NCBI GenBank assembly: GCA_030583905.1
Contig: CP129481.1
Span: 3,130,136-3,194,135, forward strand
Source: Anaerolineales bacterium
GTDB taxonomy: Bacteria > Chloroflexota > Anaerolineae > Anaerolineales > Villigracilaceae
Direction of reading: 5' to 3'
Length of the DNA: 64,000 nucleotides
Made by a program: the position numbers and the translations under genes. This document shows, piece after piece, positions 29,197 to 37,722 of the stretch; positions within the stretch are counted from its first letter, which is position 1; every line of letters starts with the position of its first letter. The notes beneath the pieces are model-generated. The model worked only from the letters and a program-made list of their open reading frames with translations, made no database searches and was not told where the DNA came from.

Positions 29197-29258
29197 AATA
29201 TTTATGATATTTATCTAGTATATTGACAAGAACATACTGGGCAGTTATACTGCCCAGT
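29197..29258 (+). promoter_or_regulatory. sufR promoter with candidate SufR operator
   Basis: A 28-bp perfect dyad at 29197-29224 (AATAT-N4-GATA-N2-TATC-N4-ATATT) overlaps by 2 bp the -35 TTGACA (29223-29228); after 17 bp comes TATACT (29246-29251). A second inverted repeat, ACTGGGCAG / CTGCCCAGT (29236-29258), spans the -10. The ATG is at 29259, 7 nt after the -10, so the transcript is probably leaderless. The same dyad and geometry occur at the suf operon promoter (19076-19130). Confidence 0.85.
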
Positions 29259-29885
29259 ATGAAATCCACGCGAGACAAGATCTTACAGACCCTGCTGAAG
29301 AAGCCGCGCTCCACCATCAATGACCTGGCGGAAGCCGTCGGCATCAATCCCATTTCTGTGCGCCATCACCTCGGCAACCTCGAAAAGGAGGGGCTGGTCG
29401 AAGGGCAGGAGGAGCGTCACGGGGTGGGACGTCCGCGTTTGGTGTACATCCTGACCGACGAGGGCATGGAACGCTTCCCCACCCGCTATATGAGATTGAC
29501 CAACCGCCTCATTGCCCAGATGAAGGAATCCATGCCGGGACCGGTGGTCAGTCAGTTGTTCGGGCAGATCGCGGAAGACCTCGCCAACGAATATGCCAAC
29601 GACATCAAGGGGCTAAGTATGGAAGAGCGCCTTGACTTCGTCAAGGATTTGCTGGCGCAGGAAGGCTTCACCGTGGAATGGGAAAAGAAGGATAACCAAT
29701 ACCAGATCCACGAGATCTCCTGTCCCTATTATCAGATCGGCGTAACGCATCCCGAAGTCTGCACGGTGGATCAGACGTTGATCTCGAAAATGCTCGCCTT
29801 GCCCGCAAACAAAGTTCAGTGTATCTTGGACGGCGGTGCACACTGCACTTATGTCGTCCAGGCTGTGGAAGCGAAAGTCAAGTAA
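29259..29885 (+). CDS. sufR: SufR-type Fe-S sensing transcriptional repressor
   Basis: 208 residues. The N-terminal winged helix is DeoR/ArsR-like (STINDLAEAVGINPISVRHHLGNLEKEGLVEGQ, wing GVGRPRLVYILT). The C-terminal domain carries four Cys (155, 168, 188, 196) in ISCPYYQI, HPEVCTVD, VQCILDG and AHCTYVV, the pattern of SufR proteins that bind an Fe-S cluster and repress suf genes. The start is the ATG at 29259; the TTG at 29223 lies inside the -35 box. It is followed 27 bp later by a sufT-like gene. Regulation of the suf operon 10 kb away is inferred from the shared operator. Confidence 0.9.
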   Translation: MKSTRDKILQTLLKKPRSTINDLAEAVGINPISVRHHLGNLEKEGLVEGQEERHGVGRPRLVYILTDEGMERFPTRYMRLTNRLIAQMKESMPGPVVSQLFGQIAEDLANEYANDIKGLSMEERLDFVKDLLAQEGFTVEWEKKDNQYQIHEISCPYYQIGVTHPEVCTVDQTLISKMLALPANKVQCILDGGAHCTYVVQAVEAKVK

Positions 29886-29912
29886 CCAACCATTTATTCA
29901 AACAGAGGAACC

Positions 29913-30260
29913 ATGAGCGAATCTGAAATCAAAGAAATCCAGTGGACCATCCACACCACCCATCCCGAGATGGTAAAGTCCGCCCGCGAAAAACTATCCG
30001 AGGTGGTCGATCCTGAAATTGGAATGACCATCATCCAGTTGGGCTTGGTGCGCGACATCGAGATCGAGAACAACATCGCCCGCGTGAAAATGATCCTGAC
30101 CACGCCGTTCTGTCCCTATGGTCCCGCCATGATCGAAATGACCAAAGCCAAGGCAACCGAAGGCTTGAACATGCCCGTCACCGTGGAAATGGGCATGGAA
30201 ATGTGGGATTTTTCCATGATGGAAGACCCCTCCGCGCTTGATTGGGGCATGTACGCTTAA
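29913..30260 (+). CDS. DUF59/MIP18-family Fe-S assembly protein (SufT-like)
   Basis: 115 residues. The DUF59 core is LSEVVDPEIGMTIIQLGLVRDIEIENNIARVKMILTTPFCPYGP, with the conserved Asp-Pro-Glu and the Cys of TTPFCP. Such proteins help mature or transfer Fe-S clusters (SufT, PaaD, Cia2 relatives). GAGG precedes the ATG. It probably shares the sufR promoter, which would place it in the same Fe-S regulon. Confidence 0.9.
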   Translation: MSESEIKEIQWTIHTTHPEMVKSAREKLSEVVDPEIGMTIIQLGLVRDIEIENNIARVKMILTTPFCPYGPAMIEMTKAKATEGLNMPVTVEMGMEMWDFSMMEDPSALDWGMYA

Positions 30261-30335
30261 GAGTTGGCTCATGTTGAAAAAAAGTAAGCGGCAATAAAAT
30301 CAGAAAGCAACAACAAGCTTCCTGATCCAAAATAT

Positions 30336-30370
30336 AAAAAATGGACTGGCTTTTCGCCAGTCCATTTTTT
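30336..30370. terminator. Bidirectional rho-independent terminator
   Basis: AAAAATGGACTGGC / GCCAGTCCATTTTTT with loop TTTTC between the convergent sufT-like gene and hpf. Confidence 0.9.
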
Positions 30371-30378
30371 GTTCATGC

Positions 30379-30942
30379 TCAACCAAGTTCCGGCTCGATC
30401 AAGCCGTAACTTCCATTGCGTCTGCGGTACAGCACGTTGATCTTGCTCGTCTCCGCATTGTAGAAGATGAAGAAGTTGTCGTGCCCCAGATTCCGCATCT
30501 GGATGACCGCTTCGTCCTCCGTCATCGGGTAGATCGTAAACTTCTTGCGCTTGGCGAACAACGGCGAGAGTTCGCCGGTCTCATCGTCGATGATATCCTC
30601 GGCAACTTCCGCCGCCGAACGACCATCGCCACGCCCGTGATACTTCTTGCCTTTGTGCCGCTCGATCTGGCGCTGCATCTTGTCCAGCGCCCGGTCAAAA
30701 GCGGCAAGCACCTCATCCGCGCGTTCCTCTGAACGGAGAGTAACCCCCTTGCCAAAAACGGTCACCTGCGCCACATTACGGTCATTGGCGTCGCGCGCGG
30801 CTTTGTGATGAGCCAGTTCTACGCGCACCTCATCAATGGCTGGCAGGTAGCGGTCCAAATTCTCCGCTTTTTTATTGACGTACTCTTCGATCCTTTCGGT
30901 CAAACGGATATGACGTGTCTGAACTTCCACTTTGTTGGACAT
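30379..30942 (-). CDS. hpf: Ribosome hibernation promoting factor, long form
   Basis: 187 residues. The N-terminal S30AE/YfiA domain (VQTRHIRLTERIEEYVNKKAENLDRYLP, RSEERADEVLAAFDRALDKMQRQI) binds the ribosome decoding centre. A linker leads to the C-terminal dimerisation domain (KRKKFTIYPMTEDEAVIQMRNLGHDNFFIFYNAETSKINVLYRRRNGSYGLIEPE), which allows 100S ribosome formation. AAGGAGG lies before the ATG. It lies 43 bp after comF at the end of the long minus-strand run. Confidence 0.96.
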   Translation of the reverse strand: MSNKVEVQTRHIRLTERIEEYVNKKAENLDRYLPAIDEVRVELAHHKAARDANDRNVAQVTVFGKGVTLRSEERADEVLAAFDRALDKMQRQIERHKGKKYHGRGDGRSAAEVAEDIIDDETGELSPLFAKRKKFTIYPMTEDEAVIQMRNLGHDNFFIFYNAETSKINVLYRRRNGSYGLIEPELG

Positions 30943-30985
30943 AAGGTCCTCCTTTTTGGGATGTTAAGTCACAAACAAAAACGCA

Positions 30986-31714
30986 CTATACACGCCTCAG
31001 GTCGTGATGAGGCAGCGCACGCGCGACTGTAAACGCATAGACGGTTTCCGCACCTGCCGAGTACAACGCTTCCGCCCCGGCGGATAAGGTCGACCCTGTG
31101 GTTGAAACATCGTCCATGATGAGAATGGTTCTTCCCTTTACCCCTTGTCCGGCTTGAAACACACCCCGCACATTGCTCCGGCGTTCCGCTCGTGACAAGC
31201 CCACCTGGGAACGCGTCTCTTTGGTACGCACCAACTCGTTTGGCGCGTACCGGACTTCCAGCGCCATTGCAAGCGGTTTTGCGATCATTGCAACCTGATT
31301 ATATCCTCTTTCTTTGATTCTTTGTCTGCCCAGCGGCACAGGAACGATCATATCCATCTGCCAGTTCAGGGTTTTCACAAAGGGTATCATTTGAAATGCG
31401 ATCGCTTCCCCAAGGGAGATATCACGCCGGTATTTCAGTTTATGCAGGGCTGATTGCACCGGCTCTTCAAAGACCGTCCATGCCCGCAAAGCATGGAAAT
31501 GCGGTTTGTTCTTCAGGCACGTTTCGCAGATCCCTGACTTCCCTTGCGGCAAGCCGCATACATCACATAAGACCCCGCTCAAAACCTGAATGCGCGCTTG
31601 ACAATCCGCACACCAACGGGAGCCGCTCCTCCTGCACCCTCCGCAAACCGGAGGAAAGATCAGGTCGAGCGCCGCCCAAAGCGAACGATATAAAGCGTAC
31701 TTCCAGTTTGCCAA
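30986..31714 (-). CDS. comF: ComF family amidophosphoribosyltransferase-like protein
   Basis: 242 residues. The N-terminal zinc-ribbon has Cys pairs CGGCRRSGSRWCADC and CDVCGLPQGKSGICETC. The C-terminal type I PRTase domain has the PRPP loop ILIMDDVSTTGSTLSAGAEAL. ComF proteins are needed for DNA uptake in competent species; here it follows the Tad pilus genes by 46 bp, which may link it to pilus-assisted uptake (inference). Confidence 0.92.
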   Translation of the reverse strand: MANWKYALYRSLWAALDLIFPPVCGGCRRSGSRWCADCQARIQVLSGVLCDVCGLPQGKSGICETCLKNKPHFHALRAWTVFEEPVQSALHKLKYRRDISLGEAIAFQMIPFVKTLNWQMDMIVPVPLGRQRIKERGYNQVAMIAKPLAMALEVRYAPNELVRTKETRSQVGLSRAERRSNVRGVFQAGQGVKGRTILIMDDVSTTGSTLSAGAEALYSAGAETVYAFTVARALPHHDLRRV

Positions 31715-31760
31715 CTTCCCTCCTTGTGATGAACGTCTAATGATTATCTGACAGTATCAG

Positions 31761-32726
31761 CTAATTACCCATAATACCGCCGAACGCATCGGAGATCTGG
31801 AACGCGGCAGGCGCCATCAAAATGATCATGATCGAAGGGAAGGTCAGGAGTGCCATCGGGATGATCATCTTCACCGGAGCCTTGTGCGCCTCTTCCTCCG
31901 CCCGCTGGCGACGCTTCACACGCATCTGGTCAGACTGGATCCTTAATACCTTTGCCAGGCTCACACCCAGAATCTGACTCTGGATGACCGCCGCAACAAA
32001 ACTTGTCAACTCGGGGAGCCCGACACGGTCCGCCATGTCGCGCAGCGCCTCGCGCTGGGTTTTTCCAAGCTGCACTTCGCGGATGGCGCGTCCAAACAGG
32101 ATGGAGAGTTCATTCTCCCATTTCTCGCTTACCTTCGACATTGCCGCATCGAAACCCAAACCGGCTTCCACACAAATGGTCAGCAGGTCGAGGGCATCCG
32201 GCATGGCTTTTCGGACCTCATTCTGGCGGGCGTTGATCCGGCTTTGCAGCCAAAGCTGCGGGAAGAAAAAACCCAGGGCAGTGAAGATGCCTACGACAAG
32301 AATGACGCGCCCGAGGGGCCAGTTCACAGTGGGCAGGGTCGAGATCAGAGTCAAAAGTCCGCCAAAGACCCCTGCACCGACAAAGCGTGTTGCAAGGAAA
32401 GTGGACGCATCGATGCGACCGGGGTTCCCCGCCAGTTCCAATTTACGGGTGGTCTCCTGCAAAAGTTTTTCCGGCGTAAAACGGACAGAAAATTCGCCGA
32501 ATTTCCTGATGACCGGGATGACCACGCGCTCCATGAAAGGCTGCTGCAGTTCAATGTCTTCCAGTGAGACATTCTCACCGCGCTGCGTTGCCTCTGCCAG
32601 ACGAAGCAATACCGGGTCGCCCTCCTCGCCCTGTGCCTGACGAGCGTACCGCGCGCCAACGATCACGAGCGCAACCGCGCCGCCCAACACAACAACAAGG
32701 ATGATAACAACAATCAGGGTATTCAT
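31761..32726 (-). CDS. tadC: Tad pilus inner-membrane protein TadC (T2SF)
   Basis: 321 residues from the ATG 1 nt after the tadB stop, with GAGGTG before it. One N-terminal helix (MNTLIVVIILVVVLGGAVALVIV), central helices near residues 115-150 and a T2SF domain (ALDLLTICVEAGLGFDAAMSKVSEKW...; VAAVIQSQILGVSLAKVLRIQSDQMRVKRRQRAEEEAHKAPVKMIIPMALLTFPSIMIILMAPA). It pairs with TadB to form the inner-membrane platform. Confidence 0.93.
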   Translation of the reverse strand: MNTLIVVIILVVVLGGAVALVIVGARYARQAQGEEGDPVLLRLAEATQRGENVSLEDIELQQPFMERVVIPVIRKFGEFSVRFTPEKLLQETTRKLELAGNPGRIDASTFLATRFVGAGVFGGLLTLISTLPTVNWPLGRVILVVGIFTALGFFFPQLWLQSRINARQNEVRKAMPDALDLLTICVEAGLGFDAAMSKVSEKWENELSILFGRAIREVQLGKTQREALRDMADRVGLPELTSFVAAVIQSQILGVSLAKVLRIQSDQMRVKRRQRAEEEAHKAPVKMIIPMALLTFPSIMIILMAPAAFQISDAFGGIMGN

Positions 32727-32727
32727 A

Positions 32728-33681
32728 CTACACCTCGATATCCGCAATCTTCATCATGATAAAGTAGCTGGACGTGATCAAGCCCAACACCGTGCAGATA
32801 ATACCGGCAGTACATGCGGGTCCGCCCTGCGTTACAGACATCAAATATTCGGGGTTGAGAAACCACAGAACAAGTGTAAGACCAAATGGAATTAAGGAAA
32901 GAACCGTGCCCGAGGTCCGCACCTGAGCCGTCAGCACGCGGACCTCGCCTTTGATGCGGATACGCTCACGAATGGTAAATGAAATATTATCCAGGATCTC
33001 GGAAAGATTGCCGCCGACCTCGCGCTGGACGTTGATCGCCGTCACCACAAAATCAAGATCATCGCTCGGGATGCGGCGCAGGAGGTTTTCAAGCGCCGTC
33101 TCCATCGTAATGCCGATCTGCATTTCCTGCACAACACGGCGGAACTCATCGCAGATCGGCGCGGGGAGTTCCTTGCTGACCGCTTCCATCGCCTGCATGG
33201 TGGAATATCCGGCGCGCAAGCCGTTGACCATCAGGTTAAGCATGTCGGGAAGCTGGTCGTTGAACTTTTGCAAACGTTGTTTTTGCTGCTGTTTGACATA
33301 AAAACGCGGGGCAATCGACCCGAGCACCGCGCCGATCAAGGCGGAAACAGCCATCTGGTTGCCCAAAAACCATGCCAACAGGGCGCCGATGAACATGCTC
33401 GCAAAAATCAAAACAAGGTATTCGGCTACCTTGAATTTCAGGTCGGCGCGGGCCAGTTCGCGCGCGATGTTGTCACCAAACGATGTCCTTTCCACCCGTT
33501 TTGAAACCCAGTTGGTAATGACGTACCGCTGGGCTTCGCGGTCAATATCCTGTTTGTCATCATCCAGATATTGATTGAGGCGTTCCTCCACCATGGCGCG
33601 CTCGCTGTTCGCGGAAATGATCACGCCAATGATCAAAAGGATGATCAGGATGGTACCGCCAATGATAATGATCCAAGTCAT
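32728..33681 (-). CDS. tadB: Tad pilus inner-membrane protein TadB (T2SF)
   Basis: 317 residues. N-terminal helix, two central helices (FASMFIGALLAWFLGNQMAVSALIGAVLGSIAPRF) and a T2SF domain (QLPDMLNLMVNGLRAGYSTMQAMEAVSKELPAPICDEFRRVVQEMQIGITMETALENLLRRIPSDDLDFVVTAINVQREVGGNLSEILDNISFTIRER). It lies between the tadA ATPase and tadC, the usual order. Confidence 0.94.
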   Translation of the reverse strand: MTWIIIIGGTILIILLIIGVIISANSERAMVEERLNQYLDDDKQDIDREAQRYVITNWVSKRVERTSFGDNIARELARADLKFKVAEYLVLIFASMFIGALLAWFLGNQMAVSALIGAVLGSIAPRFYVKQQQKQRLQKFNDQLPDMLNLMVNGLRAGYSTMQAMEAVSKELPAPICDEFRRVVQEMQIGITMETALENLLRRIPSDDLDFVVTAINVQREVGGNLSEILDNISFTIRERIRIKGEVRVLTAQVRTSGTVLSLIPFGLTLVLWFLNPEYLMSVTQGGPACTAGIICTVLGLITSSYFIMMKIADIEV

Positions 33682-33723
33682 GTTGTTCCTTCCGGCAGCC
33701 TACCTGGTGCAACAGGAGTCATC

Positions 33724-35187
33724 TTAATAACGACGGCGTTCTCCGATGCCAAAAATGGAAGGCGGCAGGTGTATACCCGCAGCTTCGATTTTGTCCATGA
33801 ACTTTGGTCTCAAGCCGGTGGGACGCATGCGACCGATGATACGACCGTTCTCCGTACCGGTCTGTTCAAACACGAAAAGGTCGGTCATGGTGATCACATC
33901 ACCTTCCATGCCGCTCACTTCCGCGACCGTGGTGACCTTGCGCGTTCCGTCGCGCATACGTTCCTGCTGGACGATCACATCCACGGCGCTTGCCACCTGT
34001 TCACGGATGGCGCGTACGGGCAGATCCATGCCCGCCATGAGGCACATGGTCTCGATACGGGCGAGCGCGTCGCGCGGACTGTTGGCATGGGCGGTGGTCA
34101 TCGAGCCGTCGTGACCCGTGTTCATCGCCTGCAGCATGTCCAGGGTCTCGCCGCCACGGCACTCACCGACGATAATGCGCTCAGGACGCATACGCAGGGA
34201 GTTGATCACCAGATCGCGGATGGTAATTTCACCGCGTCCTTCGATATTGGGCGGGCGCGACTCGAGCGTCACCACATGCTCCTGACGCAACTGCAATTCC
34301 GCCGCATTCTCAATGGTGATGATACGCTCATCCGCGGGAATGAAGCCCGACAGCACATTCAACAGTGTGGTTTTACCAGAACCCGTACCGCCGGAGATGA
34401 TGATATTCAAACGGGATTCCACACACGCCTTAAGGAACTGAACCGCCTCCGGCGTGATCGAACCGAACTGGATCATCTGATCCACAGTGATCGGATTCTT
34501 GGAAAATTTACGAATGGTGAGCACCGGACCCACCAAAGAGATCGGGGGGATCACCGCATTAACACGGGAGCCGTCCGCCAAACGCGCATCCACATACGGG
34601 CTCGATTCGTCGATGCGGCGTCCAAGCGGGGCAACGATACGATCAATGATTCGCATCACATGCTCGTTGCTCTCGAACGTCACGGGCACACGATGGATCT
34701 TCCCTTTGCGCTCGATGTAAAGGTTCTTGGGACCATTCACCATGATTTCCGTAATGGAGTCATCCTCAAGCAGGGATTGAAGCGGTCCAAGCCCCAGAAT
34801 TTCAGCAGCGATCTGCTCGAACAAGCGCGCGCGCTCGGGGCGTGAAAGAACGATATTCTCTTCGCTCAGGATCTGCTCGAACAAACCCTGAATCGTACGG
34901 CGCACCTCATCCGTCTGCGAAACATCCATGGACGGATCGATCTCCGCAAGCAGTTTATTCTGAACGCGGGTCTTCAGGTCAAAATAAGAACCAGCTTGCG
35001 GCGAAGTGATGGGCGCGCTGACACGCCTGGCTTGCAAGGAGGAAAGACGGGAAGCATCGCCTCCGCCCCCCGCTCCTGCCTGCTCGCCATCACCAGGCTT
35101 GGGCAACGATGGAGATGATCCGCCGCTATTCTGCTGCTGGTTGTTCCCGCTGTTTTGACCCTGCTCAATACGTCGAAGCAAAGACAT
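33724..35187 (-). CDS. tadA: Tad pilus assembly ATPase TadA/CpaF
   Basis: 487 residues. Secretion-type ATPase with Walker [14 protein letters not shown], Asp box [25 protein letters not shown], Walker [36 protein letters not shown] and His box. The N-terminal ~85 residues are low-complexity Gln, Asn, Gly and Ser. It powers pilus polymerisation. Start ATG lies 11 bp after the upstream gene. Confidence 0.96.
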   Translation of the reverse strand: MSLLRRIEQGQNSGNNQQQNSGGSSPSLPKPGDGEQAGAGGGGDASRLSSLQARRVSAPITSPQAGSYFDLKTRVQNKLLAEIDPSMDVSQTDEVRRTIQGLFEQILSEENIVLSRPERARLFEQIAAEILGLGPLQSLLEDDSITEIMVNGPKNLYIERKGKIHRVPVTFESNEHVMRIIDRIVAPLGRRIDESSPYVDARLADGSRVNAVIPPISLVGPVLTIRKFSKNPITVDQMIQFGSITPEAVQFLKACVESRLNIIISGGTGSGKTTLLNVLSGFIPADERIITIENAAELQLRQEHVVTLESRPPNIEGRGEITIRDLVINSLRMRPERIIVGECRGGETLDMLQAMNTGHDGSMTTAHANSPRDALARIETMCLMAGMDLPVRAIREQVASAVDVIVQQERMRDGTRKVTTVAEVSGMEGDVITMTDLFVFEQTGTENGRIIGRMRPTGLRPKFMDKIEAAGIHLPPSIFGIGERRRY

Positions 35188-35198
35188 GGAAAAACTCC

Positions 35199-36446
35199 TT
35201 AACGCTTAATCGCTGGCGTTTCTTCTGCTGTTTCCAAAACGCTCAACCTAGCCCGGACCGCCTCCGCCAGCGAGAATATCCCTCTTCCTATCGGCTGCGC
35301 CTTGTTATCCAGCATGAACGGAACGCCGCGATTCACCGCCGGAATGGCGATCTTCCCTTCCAGGGGAATGACGGCGGAAATCTCATGCTTGAGATTTTCC
35401 CCCACCCGATCCGGAGTAATGGGATTGTTCTTATCATAGCGATTCATGGTAAAGACCACGCGCTCCTTGCTGACGCCCATGGGCTGTAACAGATCCAGAA
35501 ATGACCGCGCGTTTTTAATGGACGGGATCTCCTGCGTGGTGAGCAGGACGATCAAATCGCTGTTCTCGATGGTTGCAATGATGACATCCGTGAGGATGGG
35601 CGACGTGTCAACAATGACATACGAATACATTTGCTGCAGAAATTGCAGCACCTTCACAAACTGATCAGATGCCACGCGTTCCGCATATTCCGGTCTCTGC
35701 GGGGCAGCGAGAATGCGGATGCCGGATGCATCATGCTTAATGAGTATCTCGTCGACCACATCAGCATCGAGTTCATCTACGCGAGGCGCGAGATCCAGGA
35801 TGGTGTTCTTGCCTTGTTCATTTACAAAAACGGCAACATCGCCGAACTGCAGATTGCCGTCCACAAGAACCGCGCGCGTATCTTCATTATTCAATGCAAC
35901 GGCGAGGTTGACGGCAACCGTGGTGCACCCTGTCCCGCCCTTTGGACTGTAAACGGTGATGATCTTCCCTTTTGAAATAGGCGCAAAGCCGGGAACAGCC
36001 ATGCCCCCGCCAGCAGACGAAGCGCCGACAAATTGCTGCTGTTTCGCGCTTTTCTCGCGCTCGACATGCGCCATTTCACCGGCACGCCGGACGGCTGAGA
36101 TCAACTCATCCCCCATCGGAGGCTTGGTCAGGAAATCCCGGGCGCCCGCAAGCATGGCGCGGCGCATATAATTCTGGTCGCCCTGCACAGACAGGATGAC
36201 GATCTGAATGTATGGCGTTTTCTTGCGGATCTCTTCCGTCGCCGTGATCCCGTCGATATCGGGCATGTTGATGTCCATCAACACGACATCAGGACCAAGC
36301 TCGTGGGCAAGCTGAATGCCTTCCTTGCCCGAACGAGCCGTCCCCACTACATCCACATCCGACTCGAACTGTAAAAGCTTGCGAACGTTTTCCCGAGTCT
36401 CTGCAATATCATCAACAATAAGCACCCGAATTTTATCTGCAGCCAT
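35199..36446 (-). CDS. cpaE: TadZ/CpaE-like protein: receiver domain plus ParA/MinD ATPase
   Basis: 415 residues. Residues 1-125 are a complete response-regulator receiver (RVLIVDD, phospho-Asp58 in VVLMDINMP, and a Lys in FLTKPP). Residues ~155-400 are a ParA/MinD-type domain with deviant Walker A SPKGGTGCTTVAVN and Walker B-like YVIVDTSPILTDV. Such proteins place the Tad apparatus. A receiver that retains its Asp suggests possible phospho-control, perhaps by the nearby kinase (inference). Confidence 0.93.
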   Translation of the reverse strand: MAADKIRVLIVDDIAETRENVRKLLQFESDVDVVGTARSGKEGIQLAHELGPDVVLMDINMPDIDGITATEEIRKKTPYIQIVILSVQGDQNYMRRAMLAGARDFLTKPPMGDELISAVRRAGEMAHVEREKSAKQQQFVGASSAGGGMAVPGFAPISKGKIITVYSPKGGTGCTTVAVNLAVALNNEDTRAVLVDGNLQFGDVAVFVNEQGKNTILDLAPRVDELDADVVDEILIKHDASGIRILAAPQRPEYAERVASDQFVKVLQFLQQMYSYVIVDTSPILTDVIIATIENSDLIVLLTTQEIPSIKNARSFLDLLQPMGVSKERVVFTMNRYDKNNPITPDRVGENLKHEISAVIPLEGKIAIPAVNRGVPFMLDNKAQPIGRGIFSLAEAVRARLSVLETAEETPAIKR

Positions 36447-36494
36447 ATTATTAATTCACATCCAAAGGTTCGTTAACTATGTTGCTTCCTGTCG

Positions 36495-37580
36495 CTAGGG
36501 AGCCTGCGCAGGGACATCGTTGGGCAATGTCGGCGAGACAAGGGTGGTCAGCGCGGGCTGCATGGCATAAGGCAGTTTGGCAGGTACAGGAATGTTATAT
36601 TGGCTGAGCAGGAACTGTAATGTAGATGCTTCGGTCGCCAGGCGGGATTGATCGGTGGGGTTGCGCAGGGTCAGGTTGAATTGCGCATTTGTGTACATCA
36701 GGTAGGACAGGGTGATCGAATCCTGCGGGGAAACGATCAGCGTAACAATATCCGGCGGCGCCGCCTGCTGCTGTGCCTGCTGGTCGGCTGCCTGCTGATC
36801 GGTGGTGGAAACCGCAGGTGTGAAATTACCCGATTTCAGCACAACCACATCCTGAAGCAGCATCTGGCAGACCATTCTTGGGCGCTGTGCCTCGGATGGG
36901 ACTACGAAGTAGGGCTGCTGAACTGACGGATCCAACTCAAGTCTGCCTTGCGGAGACCCCGATGCGGCAACACCAAGCGAAAGCACAGGTAACCCTTCGG
37001 CGGAAAAACCAGTCCCTTCGGAACCAGTGACAGAGCCAAAACCTGTTCCCGTCAGAACAGCTGTCAGGTTGGGAAGGATGGTCTGGAAGGCGGGATCAAC
37101 ATCCACAAAGAGCAGACAGGCATTGACGTTCACGTGCGCGCCGTCTGTGATGGAATACCCGGAAAGAGTGAGGCGGTTAGCGGGGACCGATATGGCGGTC
37201 ATGCCGGGGGGAATCAAAGCTGCCCACTGAGGACCAGATATCGGCACGGCTTCCGAAGCGCTGGATACCATCGCCTCTGTGATGACCACGCCCTGGTCGA
37301 GCGGGAATTTCGCCACCTTCCCCAATAACAAGGGAAGTTTATCCGGCGTGAACATGACGGTGGCTAGGTTCTCCTGAGGGATCCGCATGGTTGCAAGAAC
37401 CTCCTCAGTGATCTCACCGCCTTGCGGGATGTTCTGAGCGGCATAATAGATGTCAACTAAAGCCTGCTGCTGCTCTTCCTGCTGAGGCGTGATAAAAAAT
37501 TGGCGGAAAGCGAAAAACGCCACCACCAAGCCGATGATGATGATCAGAAGCACCATTATCAAGATACGACCGCGACGCAT
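36495..37580 (-). CDS. cpaB: Flp pilus assembly protein CpaB/RcpC
   Basis: 361 residues. N-terminal membrane helix (ILIMVLLIIIIGLVVAFFAF), then an SAF-like segment (VDIYYAAQNIPQGGEITEEVLATMRIPQENL ... KVAKFPLDQGVVITEAMVS) and the RcpC domain (GMTAISVPANRLTLSGYSITDGAHVNVNACLLFVD; VTLIVSPQDSITLSYLMYTNAQFNLTLRNP). It likely sits at the cell envelope in the pilus. It is the first pilus gene after the two-component pair. A -10-like TATAAT lies at 37634-37639 upstream. No Flp pilin gene is in the window. Confidence 0.92.
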   Translation of the reverse strand: MRRGRILIMVLLIIIIGLVVAFFAFRQFFITPQQEEQQQALVDIYYAAQNIPQGGEITEEVLATMRIPQENLATVMFTPDKLPLLLGKVAKFPLDQGVVITEAMVSSASEAVPISGPQWAALIPPGMTAISVPANRLTLSGYSITDGAHVNVNACLLFVDVDPAFQTILPNLTAVLTGTGFGSVTGSEGTGFSAEGLPVLSLGVAASGSPQGRLELDPSVQQPYFVVPSEAQRPRMVCQMLLQDVVVLKSGNFTPAVSTTDQQAADQQAQQQAAPPDIVTLIVSPQDSITLSYLMYTNAQFNLTLRNPTDQSRLATEASTLQFLLSQYNIPVPAKLPYAMQPALTTLVSPTLPNDVPAQAP

Positions 37581-37722
37581 AATCTACTCCTCTCATCGAG
37601 TACGTGTTTTTTTGGGTATTTTATAACATATTCATTATACAGGAAAAATGTCAAAAACATATTACAAGGCTGCCGTGACAGCCTCCTTAAATTCCTTAAC
37701 AATATTGTAAACCGCCGGGGCG

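Noticed and set aside
29223..29258. Upstream TTG start for sufR
   Set aside because: The TTG is part of the -35 box TTGACA, and the 12 extra residues have no counterpart in the winged-helix domain.
33571..34845. Long plus-strand ORF of 424 codons opposite tadA/tadB
   Set aside because: Shadow of the well-supported CpaF ATPase on the other strand; composition dominated by His, Arg, Asp and Gly.
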